Of a DNA stretch of 64,000 nt, positions 1 through 8,129 are shown piece after piece. Position 1 is the stretch's first letter. Each line of letters starts with the position of its first letter. The stretch is from Plantibacter sp. PA-3-X8 (GTDB lineage Bacteria; Actinomycetota; Actinomycetes; Actinomycetales; Microbacteriaceae): NCBI RefSeq assembly GCF_003856975.1, contig NZ_CP033107.1, positions 186,001 to 250,000 on the forward strand. The letters run 5' to 3'. The notes beneath the pieces are model-generated. The model ran no database searches. It was given only the letters and a program-made list of their open reading frames with translations, and was not told the DNA's origin. The position numbers were made by a program, and so were the translations under genes.

Positions 1-422
1 GTCCGCACGTCGAGCGCCGTCGCGTTGGACTGGGTGAAACGCGCGGAGTCGACGACCCCACCGTCCGCGACGAGCGCGATGAGCGTGCCGGGCCCGTGGC
101 CGACGTAGTCCACGAACGGCTTGACGTAGCCGGGCTCACCGCGCGTGGCGTCGGGGTCCACCACCGCTCCGGCACCGGCCTGCTGATCGTGGAACTTCAC
201 CACGGAGTGCTCGAAGGCCTCCATCGACCCGGTGAGCTGGGTGTCGACGACGGCGGTGACCGACCCTTCGACCGTGACGATCGTCAGGATGCCCGACACC
301 GCGAGGACCGCTGCGATGACCGCCGCGATGCCCGTCACCAACCGTCGCTGAAGCGTCCACGGGTGCCGCCGGTCCGCCCGAGGCGTCGGCACGCCCGCAG
401 TCGGAACCGATGCGGTGCTCAT
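1..422 (-). CDS. Sensor histidine kinase, N-terminal part (cut by window edge)
   Basis: Only the first 140 codons are in the window; the reading frame runs off base 1. The visible protein has a short basic cytoplasmic start (about residues 1-28), one strongly hydrophobic segment (about 29-50) and then an extracytoplasmic region with no recognised domain. This is the usual front end of a membrane histidine kinase. The assignment rests mainly on position: its ATG (422-420) overlaps the stop of the OmpR-type regulator by four bases (ATGA), so the two are translationally coupled. HAMP, H-box and ATPase domains would lie outside the window and cannot be checked here. Confidence 0.8.
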   Translation of the reverse strand, partial: MSTASVPTAGVPTPRADRRHPWTLQRRLVTGIAAVIAAVLAVSGILTIVTVEGSVTAVVDTQLTGSMEAFEHSVVKFHDQQAGAGAVVDPDATRGEPGYVKPFVDYVGHGPGTLIALVADGGVVDSARFTQSNATALDVR

Positions 423-1264
423 TCGACCGGCCGCAGCACGTATCCGACACCGCGGACGGTGTGGATCATCGGCGCACGGTCGGCGTCGATCTTCTTGCGG
501 AGGTAGGAGACGTAGAGGTCGACGATGCTGGCCTTGCCGGCGAAGTCGTAGTTCCACACGCGGTCGAGGATCTGGGCACGACTCAGCACGCGCTTCGGAT
601 TGCGCATGAAGTAGCGCAGCAGTTCGAACTCGGTCGTGGTGAGCGCCACCGGCTCGCCGTCACGGCTGACCTCGTAGCTGCGCTCGTCGAGGAAGAGCCC
701 GCCGATCGTGATGCGGGAGTCGTCGTCGGACACGACGTGCGCGGTGCGGCGGAGGAGACCGCGGAGACGGGCCACGAGCTCCTCCAGCGAGAACGGCTTC
801 GTCATGTAGTCGTCGCCGCCGGCGGTGAGTCCCATGATGCGGTCGTCCACCGAGTCGCGAGCGGTGAGGAACAGGGTCGGGGTGCCCGATTCCGGCTCCC
901 CCTGCGAGAAGCTGCGGAGCTGGCGCAGGACGCTCAGTCCGTCCATGTCGGGCAGCATGATGTCGAGGACCACGACGTCCGGACGTTCCGTGCGGTAGCG
1001 CTGGACGGCCTCGCGACCGTTGGTGGCGACGTCCACGACCCACCCCTCGTAGCCGAGGGCCAGGCTCACGAGGTCGGTCAGGACCGCTTCGTCGTCGACG
1101 AGGAGGACGCGGATGGGTGAACCGTCGGCCCGGTACATCCGCGGTAGCTTGGCGAGGACCGCCCGGCGGCGCCCCGAGTCGACGATCTGCGTTGGCAGGT
1201 CGGAGGGCATGGGTCGATTATCCGTCGTCGAGCTGCGAGGCGCGGGGAGCGACGGGCGATTCAT
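419..1264 (-). CDS. OmpR/PhoB-family response regulator
   Basis: 281 residues. The receiver domain starts near residue 50 (IRVLLVDDEA) and carries the phospho-acceptor Asp near residue 101 in VVLDIMLPDMDG, then the conserved Lys in the TKPFSLEEL segment. A C-terminal winged-helix DNA-binding domain follows (LTTTEFELLRYFMRN, ending in VRGVGYVLRP). The first ~45 residues are an unusual extra tail; an internal ATG at residue 19 or 43 could be the real start. The ATG at 1264 has GAGG five bases upstream, so it is kept. It is the first gene of a regulator-kinase operon and divergent from the GNAT gene. The signal sensed is unknown. Confidence 0.9.
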   Translation of the reverse strand: MNRPSLPAPRSSTTDNRPMPSDLPTQIVDSGRRRAVLAKLPRMYRADGSPIRVLLVDDEAVLTDLVSLALGYEGWVVDVATNGREAVQRYRTERPDVVVLDIMLPDMDGLSVLRQLRSFSQGEPESGTPTLFLTARDSVDDRIMGLTAGGDDYMTKPFSLEELVARLRGLLRRTAHVVSDDDSRITIGGLFLDERSYEVSRDGEPVALTTTEFELLRYFMRNPKRVLSRAQILDRVWNYDFAGKASIVDLYVSYLRKKIDADRAPMIHTVRGVGYVLRPVE

Positions 1265-1321
1265 AGAGGCCTCATATCTTTTCAGGCCGAGCCCATGGGC
1301 GCGGTGCCTACCGTGGAGGGC

Positions 1322-2086
1322 ATGACCCGAGCAGAGCCCCTGGGCACGTCGTTCGCCCCCCGCCGTCGTCGGACGGCCGGAGCGACGGCCGAGCCTGCGG
1401 ACCGGATCCGGATCGGCCTCGCCGCCGCCGTCCGTGCTCTGCGTCCCCTGTTCCCGGCAGGTGTCTCACGTCCTCGATTCCTCCGCGGGCCGCGGATCGA
1501 GGCTCCCGTCGACGCGCACCCGATCAGCACCGACCGTCTCGTCCTGCGTCGCCACCGGTTGGAGGACGCCGAGGCCTGGTACCGCATCCAGTCCACACCG
1601 GCGGTCGTCGAGCACCTGCCGTGGCCGGTCCGCGACCGGGAGGCGTCCCGTGAGCACCTGCGCCACCGCGTCCGGCACAGCCGCCTCTGGCAGTCGGGCG
1701 ACTTCCTCGCCCTGGCCGTGGAGCACGACGGGCGGCTCGTCGGCGATGTCTCCCTGCATCTCCGGGAGGTCCATCCCGCCGAGCGCTCGGTCGAGATCGG
1801 ATGGGTCCTCGACCCCGCCGTCGGCGGACGCGGTCTCGCGAGCGAGGCCTCCGAGGCGATGATCGACCTGGCCTTCCGCGAGCTCGGGGCGAAGACCGTC
1901 ACAGCCGTCATCGAGCCGGAGAACACCAGGTCCATCGCCCTCGCCGAGCGGCTCGGCTTCCTGCGGGCGACCGCGCCGCGCCGGTCGTCGAGCATCACCT
2001 TCGCGATCACGCCCTCACTCCTCGCCGCGCGTCGTGCAGAACGCGTCGAAGCCAGGCACACGGGGTCCACCGTCACGCGCCCCTGA
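1322..2086 (+). CDS. GNAT-family N-acetyltransferase (RimJ/RimL-like)
   Basis: 254 residues. The acetyltransferase fold begins near residue 67 with ISTDRLVLRRHRLEDAEAW, typical of the RimJ/RimL-type proteins that acetylate protein N-termini or small molecules. The acetyl-CoA loop is seen as GGRGLASEASEAMIDLAF, and NTRSIALAERLGF is the usual C-terminal motif. The ~65-residue Arg/Ala-rich N-terminal extension is not part of the domain. The start is uncertain: ATG 1322 has GGAGGG almost touching it, and ATG 1295 in the same frame is an alternative. Substrate cannot be told. Divergently transcribed from the response regulator. Confidence 0.8.
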   Translation: MTRAEPLGTSFAPRRRRTAGATAEPADRIRIGLAAAVRALRPLFPAGVSRPRFLRGPRIEAPVDAHPISTDRLVLRRHRLEDAEAWYRIQSTPAVVEHLPWPVRDREASREHLRHRVRHSRLWQSGDFLALAVEHDGRLVGDVSLHLREVHPAERSVEIGWVLDPAVGGRGLASEASEAMIDLAFRELGAKTVTAVIEPENTRSIALAERLGFLRATAPRRSSSITFAITPSLLAARRAERVEARHTGSTVTRP

Positions 2087-2172
2087 TCGCCGGCGTCCCG
2101 ATCGCCGAACCTGCCGGGGCTGAGTCTCCCCCACTCCAGCCTCGGCAGGTTCAGCCGTCGGGACGCCGGCGA
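2087..2172. repeat. Long inverted repeat, 33-base arms
   Basis: Starts directly after the GNAT stop codon. The left arm 2087-2119 and right arm 2140-2172 are complementary at 29 of 33 positions, with a 20-base loop. It could fold into a very stable hairpin and end transcription of the GNAT gene, but no T-run follows. The length and the mismatched arms look more like a mobile or dispersed palindromic element than a simple terminator. Confidence 0.7.
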
Positions 2173-2196
2173 CGTGAGTCCCTCGTGTCACACGTC

Positions 2197-2275
2197 CACA
2201 ACTCAGGTGCCCCCGGCGCGTCGCCTCCGGCTGCCGCCCGAGGGCGCCGACCCGCCCGTGGCGTCCTGAGTTGTG
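2197..2275. repeat. 79-base element with perfect 11-base terminal inverted repeats
   Basis: CACAACTCAGG at 2197-2207 is repeated exactly inverted at 2265-2275. The GC-rich interior is not clearly palindromic. The layout resembles a small REP or MITE-like element. It lies between the GNAT gene and the tetrulose kinase promoter, with no coding sense in it. Confidence 0.55.
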
Positions 2276-2301
2276 CGCAGTCCAGGGTTTCGGTCGGTTC
2301 C

Positions 2302-2320
2302 AATATCCTATAGGATTATT
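2302..2320 (+). promoter_or_regulatory. Palindromic operator TCCTATAGGA upstream of the erythrulose kinase operon
   Basis: ATCCTATAGGAT at 2305-2316 is a perfect 12-base palindrome in an AT-rich patch within very GC-rich DNA, about 55 bases before the kinase start. The identical 10-base core occurs once more at 10968-10977, upstream of the opposite operon of the same cluster. The GntR regulator at 5582-6331 is the natural candidate to bind both; that is inference. Confidence 0.65.
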
Positions 2321-2372
2321 GCGATGTGCCGGCTTGCGCCGGATCGACGGACTCGATGACGAGGAGATGCAG

Positions 2373-4103
2373 ATGACCAGGCTCTGGAACCGACCGGCCG
2401 ACTTCGCGGACGAGATGGTGGACGGCTTCGTCCGCGCCAACGGACGCTGGGTGCGCAAGGTCTCCGGCGGGGTGTCGCGCTCCACGAGGTCCGCGGAGCC
2501 GGAGGTCGCCCTCGTGATCGGTGGCGGATCCGGCCACTACCCCGCCTTCGCCGGCCTCGTCGGCCCGGGACTCGCCCACGGTGCGGCCATGGGCAACCTC
2601 TTCGCGTCGCCGTCCGCACACCAGGTGGAGAGCGTCGTCCGCGCGAGCGAGCAGGGTCGCGGCGTCCTCCTCAGCTACGGCAACTACGCCGGCGACGTGT
2701 TGCACTTCACCGCGGCGCAGGACGCCGTGAAGGCCGACGGCATCGACTGCCGCACCGTCACCGTGACCGACGACATCTTCAGCGCACCGCCCACCGAACT
2801 CGAGAAGCGGCGCGGGATCGCGGGCGACCTCACCGTCTTCAAGGTCGCTGGCGGTGCGGCATCGGGCGGGTACTCCATCGACGACGTCGAGCGCGTGGCG
2901 ATCCTCGCCAACGCCCGGACCCGTTCGATGGGCGTCGCGTTCTCCGGGTGCACGCTGCCCGGTGCCGACGAGCCGTTGTTCTCCGTGCCGGAGGGACGGA
3001 TGGCCGTCGGGCTCGGCATCCACGGCGAGCCCGGTATCGACGAGACCGACATCCCCTCCGCCGACGGGTTGGCGGAGTTGTTCGTGCACCACCTCCTGAA
3101 CGAGGCCGAGATCCCGGACGGCGTCACGCCGAACGGCGCACGCGTCGTCCCGATCCTCAACGGCCTCGGCTCCGTGAAGTCGGAGGAGCTGTTCGTCGTC
3201 TACGACCGCATCGCCTCCCTACTGGAGGACGCCGGGATCACCCTCGTCGATCCGCAGGTCGGTGAGTTCTGCACGAGCTTCGACATGGCTGGCGTCTCGC
3301 TCACCCTGCTCTGGGTCGACGAGGAGCTGGAGCGACTGTGGAGTGCCGCTGCGGACACGCCCGCGTTCCGCACGGGCGCCGTCGACTCCGGCGCGCTCGA
3401 GACCGTCGCCGCCGACGACACCGAGGACGTCGCCTTCGTCGTGCCGGACGCCTCGCCCGAGTCGCAGGAGTCGGCGGCCGTCGTGGCCGACGCGATCTCC
3501 GCGATCCAGGAGCTCCTCGCGGAGCACGCGGACGAGCTGGGACGCCTCGACGCCATCGTCGGCGACGGCGACCACGGCATCGGCATGGACCGCGGGGCGA
3601 CCGCTGCCGCCGCCGAGGCCGAGCGCCTGCGTGAGGCCGGTGCCGGCGTCGCGACGCTGCTCGACCGCTCGGGCGACGCCTGGTCCGACCGCGCCGGTGG
3701 CACCTCGGGCGCTCTGTGGGGCGTCATGCTCCGCACCCTCGGCGAGCGCCTCGGCGACGCCGAACGCCCGACCGCCACCGCCGTGAGCGAGGGCGTGACC
3801 GCAGCGAAGGACGCCGTCATGCGCTATGGCAAGGCCTCCGTCGGCGACAAGACGCTCGTCGACGCCCTGGTCCCGTTCGCCGACACGCTCGCAGAACGCG
3901 TCGCCGCCGGCGACGACCTCTCCACCGCCTGGACCACCGCGGCGGCGGCAGCAACCGCTGCGGCACACGACACGGCCGGTCTCATGCCCGGCATGGGTCG
4001 CGCCCGCTCGCACGGCTCGAAGGCCGTCGGCGTCGAGGACCCGGGAGCCGTCTCCCTCGCCCTCATCGTCGAGCGTGTCGGTACCCTCCTCACCGAGCAC
4101 TGA
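2373..4103 (+). CDS. lerK: Fused DhaK-DhaL sugar kinase, probable L-erythrulose kinase
   Basis: 576 residues. The N-terminal DhaK domain (about 1-330) shows VIGGGSGHYPAFAG and the GIHGEPG segment near residue 217 that holds the His forming the covalent bond with the ketose substrate. The C-terminal DhaL domain (about 375-576) has the ADP-metal signature GDGDHGIGMDRG near residue 395 and the GGTSGALWG segment. Both domains are in one chain, as in ATP-dependent dihydroxyacetone and tetrulose kinases. Neighbouring isomerases of the LerI/DerI type point to erythrulose rather than dihydroxyacetone; D-erythrulose kinase (DerK) cannot be excluded. ATG 2373 is chosen because AGGAG lies six bases upstream. 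Confidence 0.85.
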   Translation: MTRLWNRPADFADEMVDGFVRANGRWVRKVSGGVSRSTRSAEPEVALVIGGGSGHYPAFAGLVGPGLAHGAAMGNLFASPSAHQVESVVRASEQGRGVLLSYGNYAGDVLHFTAAQDAVKADGIDCRTVTVTDDIFSAPPTELEKRRGIAGDLTVFKVAGGAASGGYSIDDVERVAILANARTRSMGVAFSGCTLPGADEPLFSVPEGRMAVGLGIHGEPGIDETDIPSADGLAELFVHHLLNEAEIPDGVTPNGARVVPILNGLGSVKSEELFVVYDRIASLLEDAGITLVDPQVGEFCTSFDMAGVSLTLLWVDEELERLWSAAADTPAFRTGAVDSGALETVAADDTEDVAFVVPDASPESQESAAVVADAISAIQELLAEHADELGRLDAIVGDGDHGIGMDRGATAAAAEAERLREAGAGVATLLDRSGDAWSDRAGGTSGALWGVMLRTLGERLGDAERPTATAVSEGVTAAKDAVMRYGKASVGDKTLVDALVPFADTLAERVAAGDDLSTAWTTAAAAATAAAHDTAGLMPGMGRARSHGSKAVGVEDPGAVSLALIVERVGTLLTEH

Positions 4104-4160
4104 ACGTCCGATCCGCCGACAGACGACCCGCTCCCTGAACAAACGCCACGCTCCCCGAAG

Positions 4161-4230
4161 CGACACCCCGTCCCTGAAACGACACCCCGGTCCCTGAAAC
4201 GACACCCCGGTCCCTGAGCTTGTCGAAGGG
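4161..4230. repeat. Three tandem ~20-base units ending in a dispersed repeat copy
   Basis: Units of the form CGACACCCCGGTCCCTGAAA begin at 4161, 4180 and 4200 (the first is one base short). The last unit runs into CCTGAGCTTGTCGAAGGG, ending at 4230, a copy of the repeat family also found at 6336-6485, 11012-11135 and 19653-19676. It separates the kinase and isomerase genes of one operon. It looks like slippage amplification of the repeat's outer half. Confidence 0.65.
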
Positions 4231-4250
4231 CCAGCAACGAAAGGCACACC

Positions 4251-4712
4251 ATGACCCGCACCTGGCGAATCGTCATCGGCTCCGATGACGCCGGTTACGA
4301 CTACAAGGAGATCCTCAAGCGCGACCTCGAGGCGAGCGACCTGGTCGCCTCCGTGGTCGACGTCGGGGTCGACGCCGACGGCCACACCAACTACCCGACC
4401 GTCGCGGTGACCGCGGCCGAGATCGTCGCCCGCGGCGAGGCCGACCGCGCGCTGCTCATCTGCGGCACGGGCCTCGGCGTCGCGATCGCGGCCAACAAGG
4501 TCCAGGGCATCCGAGCCGTCACCGCGCACGACGGCTTCTCCGTCGAACGCGGGGTGCTCTCGAACGACGCCCAAGTGCTCTGCATGGGCCAGCGGGTCGT
4601 CGGCATCGAACTCGCCCGCCGCAACGTGCGCGAGTGGCTCACCTACGAGTTCGACGCCTCGAGCGCGTCGAACGACAAGGTGCAGGAGATCAGCGCATAC
4701 GAAGCGTCCTGA
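4251..4712 (+). CDS. derI: RpiB/LacAB-family isomerase, probable D-erythrulose 4-phosphate isomerase
   Basis: 153 residues, full family length. The start [17 protein letters not shown] matches the RpiB phosphate-binding region, and [20 protein letters not shown] is the RpiB active-site block with the catalytic Cys. In tetritol and apionate pathways this family (EryI/DerI) interconverts D-erythrulose 4-phosphate and D-erythrose 4-phosphate, which then enters the pentose phosphate pathway. Position between a DhaK-type kinase and a TIM-like isomerase supports that role over ribose 5-phosphate isomerisation. Its TGA overlaps the next ATG (TGATG). Confidence 0.8.
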   Translation: MTRTWRIVIGSDDAGYDYKEILKRDLEASDLVASVVDVGVDADGHTNYPTVAVTAAEIVARGEADRALLICGTGLGVAIAANKVQGIRAVTAHDGFSVERGVLSNDAQVLCMGQRVVGIELARRNVREWLTYEFDASSASNDKVQEISAYEAS

Positions 4713-5515
4713 TGTCAGGACGTCCCAGACTCGTCGGCGTGAGCCTGAAGATGTACTTCGGGCACGCGCAGACGCTCGACTGGTGCTCGGTCGTCGCGGG
4801 GGTGTCGGCCGAGCACCACGCACTCCGATCCGGCGCGGCGGAGCTGTTCGTCATCCCCGGATACCTCTCGGTGACCGGCGCGGTCGAGCGGCTCCGCGGC
4901 GTCGCAGCCGTGGGGGCTCAGGACCTCGCGACCGAGGACACCGGGGCGTTCACCGGCGAGGTGAGCGGCGCCGAGCTCCAAGAGGTCGGCTGTGAGGTCG
5001 TCGAGGTCGGGCACGCGGAGCGGCGCCGACTGTTCGGTGAGACGCCCGATGTCGTCCGCGCGAAGACGACCGCCGCGCTCCGCAACGGTCTCGCGCCGGT
5101 GCTGTGCATCGGCGAGGCCGAGCACCGAGACGCCGAGGTGGCGGCCGCGGAGTGCGTCGCACAGCTCGACGACGCTCTGGCAGGGGCGGTCGCCGCCGGG
5201 ATCGTGGGCCGCGTCATCGTCGCCTACGAACCACACTGGGCCATCGGCGCCACCGAGGCCGCGAGTCCAGCCCACATCCGCACGGTGTGCCTCCGGCTGC
5301 GCGGCCACCTCGACGCGCTCGCCGCGGCCGGGCACATCGACACCTCCTCAGCCGTCATCTACGGCGGGAGCGCCGGACCCGGCCTGCTGACCACGATCGG
5401 CGACGCGGTCGACGGGGTCTTCCTCGGCCGCTTCGCCCACGATCCGGCAGCCCTCTCGCTGGTGCTCGACGAGGTGGCCGGCCTCGACCGCGCGGGCTCC
5501 GACCTGCCGCGATGA
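4712..5515 (+). CDS. lerI: Triosephosphate-isomerase-like L-erythrulose 1-phosphate isomerase
   Basis: 267 residues. It has the three TIM catalytic residues in altered surroundings: Lys in VSLKMYFG (classical TIM has NWKMN), His in VEVGHAERR, and Glu in AYEPHWAIGA, plus the phosphate-binding YGGSAGPG. The SLKMYF variant is typical of the EryH/LerI branch, which converts L-erythrulose 1-phosphate into D-erythrulose 4-phosphate. The product is the substrate of the isomerase encoded just upstream. The start overlaps the upstream stop by one base, indicating translational coupling. It is not the housekeeping tpiA. Confidence 0.85.
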   Translation: MSGRPRLVGVSLKMYFGHAQTLDWCSVVAGVSAEHHALRSGAAELFVIPGYLSVTGAVERLRGVAAVGAQDLATEDTGAFTGEVSGAELQEVGCEVVEVGHAERRRLFGETPDVVRAKTTAALRNGLAPVLCIGEAEHRDAEVAAAECVAQLDDALAGAVAAGIVGRVIVAYEPHWAIGATEAASPAHIRTVCLRLRGHLDALAAAGHIDTSSAVIYGGSAGPGLLTTIGDAVDGVFLGRFAHDPAALSLVLDEVAGLDRAGSDLPR

Positions 5516-5581
5516 CGCCTGGAGGCCCCGTAAACTGGTCCTCGACGATCATCGCGGCCGCTCGACCGGAGGTTCCCCTCC

Positions 5582-6331
5582 GTGACGACGCCTCGAGCAC
5601 ACCCTTCGGAGGCTGCCGTGGTTGATGCCGTCTTCCCGCTCGGCGCCTCCGCCTCGCTCGAACGCCGCGGTCTGCGCGACCGCGTCTACGAGCTGGTGCT
5701 CGACATGCTCCTGAGCTCCGGTATCGAACCGGGTGCCCGCCTGTCGATCGACGCGATCGCCCGCGACCTCGACGTCTCGCCGACGCCGGTCCGCGAGGCG
5801 CTCGTCCAGCTCGAGCGCACCGGCCTCGTCACCCGGGTCACCCACAAGGGCTACCGGGTGGCACCGCCGCTCGCCGACGACCAGCTCGAGTCGCTGTTCG
5901 ACGCCCGCATCGTGCTCGAGAGCGGCGCCACCGCGCTGGCCGCCGCCCACGCCGACGAGCTCGTCCCGGCCCTCGAGGTCGCCCTCGCACAGCACGTCGA
6001 GATGACCGCCAGGGTGCGCGCCGCGGCGTCGGCCGGCGAGATCCCCGTCGCACTCCTCCGCGAATACTTCGCGGTCGACTGGAACTTCCACCACCTCATC
6101 TTCGAGGGCACCCGCAACCCCTTCCTCCTCGACATGTCCGAGGGCATCTCCACCCGCGTGCACCGCATGCGCCAGACGGTCGAGACGGGCGTCACCGACG
6201 CCGACCAGGCGGTCGTCGAGCACCGCGCCATCCTCGACGCGTTCTCCGACGGCCCCGAGGCCGCCGCGGCGGCCATGCGCTCGCACATCGAGCTCGTGCG
6301 CACCCGCGCCCGCAGCGACGCCGAGCACTGA
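5582..6331 (+). CDS. GntR-family (FadR/FCD type) transcriptional regulator
   Basis: 249 residues. The winged helix-turn-helix (about residues 25-95) includes LSIDAIARDLDVSPTPVREALVQLERTGLV, followed by an all-helical FCD ligand domain with the pattern of Asp/His residues that bind a metal and small acids (FHHLIF, EHRAILDAF). GTG start with GGAGG nine bases upstream. It is 67 bases after lerI on the same strand, so it is likely the local regulator of the cluster. A sugar acid or sugar phosphate effector is plausible for this subfamily. Confidence 0.88.
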   Translation: MTTPRAHPSEAAVVDAVFPLGASASLERRGLRDRVYELVLDMLLSSGIEPGARLSIDAIARDLDVSPTPVREALVQLERTGLVTRVTHKGYRVAPPLADDQLESLFDARIVLESGATALAAAHADELVPALEVALAQHVEMTARVRAAASAGEIPVALLREYFAVDWNFHHLIFEGTRNPFLLDMSEGISTRVHRMRQTVETGVTDADQAVVEHRAILDAFSDGPEAAAAAMRSHIELVRTRARSDAEH

Positions 6332-6335
6332 GCCG

Positions 6336-6485
6336 CCCTTCGACAGGCTCAGGGACCGGGATCTGACAGCCGCAGGGCCGGGCACACACCCTTCGACAGG
6401 CTCAGGGACCGAGTCCTCCGGTCCCCGAGTCGCCCTGCTCCGGTCCCTGTGCCGCCCCAAACCGGTTCCTGAGCCTGTCGAAGGG
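6336..6485. repeat. Three copies of a dispersed repeat, inverted, acting as likely bidirectional terminator
   Basis: CCCTTCGACAGGCTCAGGGA occurs at 6336 and again at 6389. The reverse orientation, CCTGAGCCTGTCGAAGGG, ends at 6485. The facing copies can pair into a long stem between the convergent regulator and MFS genes, so this is a plausible terminator for both. The same repeat occurs elsewhere in the window (4213-4230, 11012-11135, 19653-19676). Confidence 0.75.
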
Positions 6486-6541
6486 CGCAGAACGGGGCCG
6501 ACCGCCTGAGCGATCGACCCCGTCCGGGTGTTGCGTCGTGA

Positions 6542-7915
6542 CTAGTGCGCCGTGCGGTTCGCCGTCGTCTCGAGCAGCTCGTCCGCCTTCGCCCCACGGA
6601 AGAACCGGGTGCAGTAGAGCATCGCGGCCGCAAGGAAGGCGAACACCCCGAGCGAGACCACGCCCCACACGCCGCTGTCGGTCGGCACGCTCTCGTTGAT
6701 CCCGGTGCGCATGATCGGGGCGACGAAGCCGCCGAGGTTACCGAGCGAGTTGATGAGGCCGATGCCCGCCGCTGCAGCCGTGCCGGTGAGGAACGCCGTC
6801 GGGTAGGCCCACGTGATCGGCCCGACCGAGAGGAAGCTCGCCACCGCGATGGTGATGAACAGGATGCCGAGGATCGGCTGGTTGTTCGCGCCTGCCCAAG
6901 CGGAGGCCAGGATGAAGACGCCGGTGGAGATGTAGAACATCGTTCCCCAGGTGCGACGACGGACGACCGTGTTCGCGTTCCGACCCACGTAGTAGCAGGC
7001 GAACAGACCCACGAGCCACGGGATGGCCGCCACGAGACCGACCTGCCAGCCGACGTCCTGGCCGATGAGGTTCGCCACCTGCTGCGGGAGGTAGAACGTC
7101 GTGCCGTACACCGCGATCTGCAGGCAGAAGTAGATGATGGTGAAGTACCACACCTTCCAACTCGTCATCGCCTTCGCGATACCGGTCGGGCCGTCCGACT
7201 GCCGCACGGTGTCCTCGCGTTCCATCGCGGCCGTCAACGAGTCCTTCTCCTGTTGATCCAGCCACTTCGCCTGTTGTGGCGAGTTGGTGAGGAAGTAGAG
7301 CGCTGCGAAGCCGGCAAGGACCGCGAGCATGCCCTCGGCGAAGAACATCACCTGCCAGCCGTGCCACGGGGTCAGGGCGTCGCCGAAGCTGATGAGGCCA
7401 CCACTCAGCGGGGCGCCGAGCATCTGCGAGAATGGCTGCGCCAGGTAGAAGATCGAGAACATCTGGACGCGGACCTTGTTCGGGAACCACTCCGACAGGA
7501 ACATGATGACGCCGGGGAAGAGCCCGGCCTCGGTCACGCCGAGCAGGAACCGCAGGACGATGAACATCGTGTCGTTCGTCGTGAAGGCGAACAGGGCGGC
7601 GACGATGCCCCAGGTCACCGCGATGCGGGCGAGCCAGAACCGGGCGCCGAACTTCTTCAGCAGCAGGTTGCTCGGGATCTCGAAGATCGCGTAGCCGATG
7701 AAGAAGATGCCGGCCCCGAGGGCGAAGGCACCGTTCGAGATGCCGCGGTCGACGCTGAGCGCCTCCTCGGCGAAGCCGACGTTCGTGCGGTCCAGGAACG
7801 CGACGAAGTACAAAATGACGAGCATCGGCATGAGGTGCTTCGACGCCTTGCGGATCGCCGACTTCAGCGCCGGATCGTTGGTCGATCCGATCGCCGGCGG
7901 ATTGGGTGTGGACAA
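6542..7915 (-). CDS. MFS transporter, anion:cation symporter (ACS) type
   Basis: 457 residues with about 12 hydrophobic segments and a central cytoplasmic loop (about residues 205-245). The start LVILYFVAFLDRTNVGFA is the classic ACS-family signature of proton-coupled carriers for sugar acids and other organic anions (tartrate, glucarate, hexuronates). RFLLGVTEAGLFPGVIMFLSEWFP is the matching loop 2-3/TM5 region. TTG start with AAGGAG seven bases upstream. Clustered with sugar-acid enzymes, so it probably imports the pathway substrate as an anion. Last gene of the minus-strand operon. Confidence 0.9.
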   Translation of the reverse strand: MSTPNPPAIGSTNDPALKSAIRKASKHLMPMLVILYFVAFLDRTNVGFAEEALSVDRGISNGAFALGAGIFFIGYAIFEIPSNLLLKKFGARFWLARIAVTWGIVAALFAFTTNDTMFIVLRFLLGVTEAGLFPGVIMFLSEWFPNKVRVQMFSIFYLAQPFSQMLGAPLSGGLISFGDALTPWHGWQVMFFAEGMLAVLAGFAALYFLTNSPQQAKWLDQQEKDSLTAAMEREDTVRQSDGPTGIAKAMTSWKVWYFTIIYFCLQIAVYGTTFYLPQQVANLIGQDVGWQVGLVAAIPWLVGLFACYYVGRNANTVVRRRTWGTMFYISTGVFILASAWAGANNQPILGILFITIAVASFLSVGPITWAYPTAFLTGTAAAAGIGLINSLGNLGGFVAPIMRTGINESVPTDSGVWGVVSLGVFAFLAAAMLYCTRFFRGAKADELLETTANRTAH

Positions 7916-7982
7916 GACACTCTCCTTTGAGATGACTGGTGCGGGTGGGTGCTGCTGGCGCTACTGCTGCTGCTGCTGCTGG

Positions 7983-8093
7983 TCAGGAGACCATCGAGGG
8001 GACGATCATCCAGAGGCCGATGCCGACGAAGACGACGCCGAGACCGAGGAAGATCAACCGGGATTTGGTCCACTGACCGGTGAGGTGCTGCAT
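7983..8093 (-). CDS. Small single-pass membrane protein, 36 residues
   Basis: A short frame between the SDR and MFS genes on the same strand. It begins MQHLTGQWTKSR, continues with a hydrophobic stretch of about 22 residues (LIFLGLGVVFVGIGLWMIV) and ends PSMVS. The basic residue before the stretch predicts an N-in, C-out orientation. GGAGC lies about seven bases before the ATG. A (CTG)5 run follows its stop codon. The pattern resembles small subunits or companions of transporters, and it may assist the ACS carrier just downstream. No family recognised. Confidence 0.6.
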   Translation of the reverse strand: MQHLTGQWTKSRLIFLGLGVVFVGIGLWMIVPSMVS

Positions 8094-8129
8094 GGTGCTG
8101 CTCCGTTCGCTCGTGGTGCGTGTGGTGGA

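Noticed and set aside
2373..4103. Glycerol or dihydroxyacetone catabolic kinase
   Set aside because: No glycerol dehydrogenase or phosphotransferase partner is nearby; isomerase neighbours favour a tetrulose. Not fully excluded.
4712..5515. Housekeeping triosephosphate isomerase
   Set aside because: The active-site surroundings (SLKMYF instead of NWKMN-like) and the operon with a tetrulose kinase and RpiB homologue fit the LerI/EryH branch.
7963..7982. (CTG)5 run as a functional microsatellite
   Set aside because: Very short; lies in a brief intergenic gap and no evidence of variation is available.
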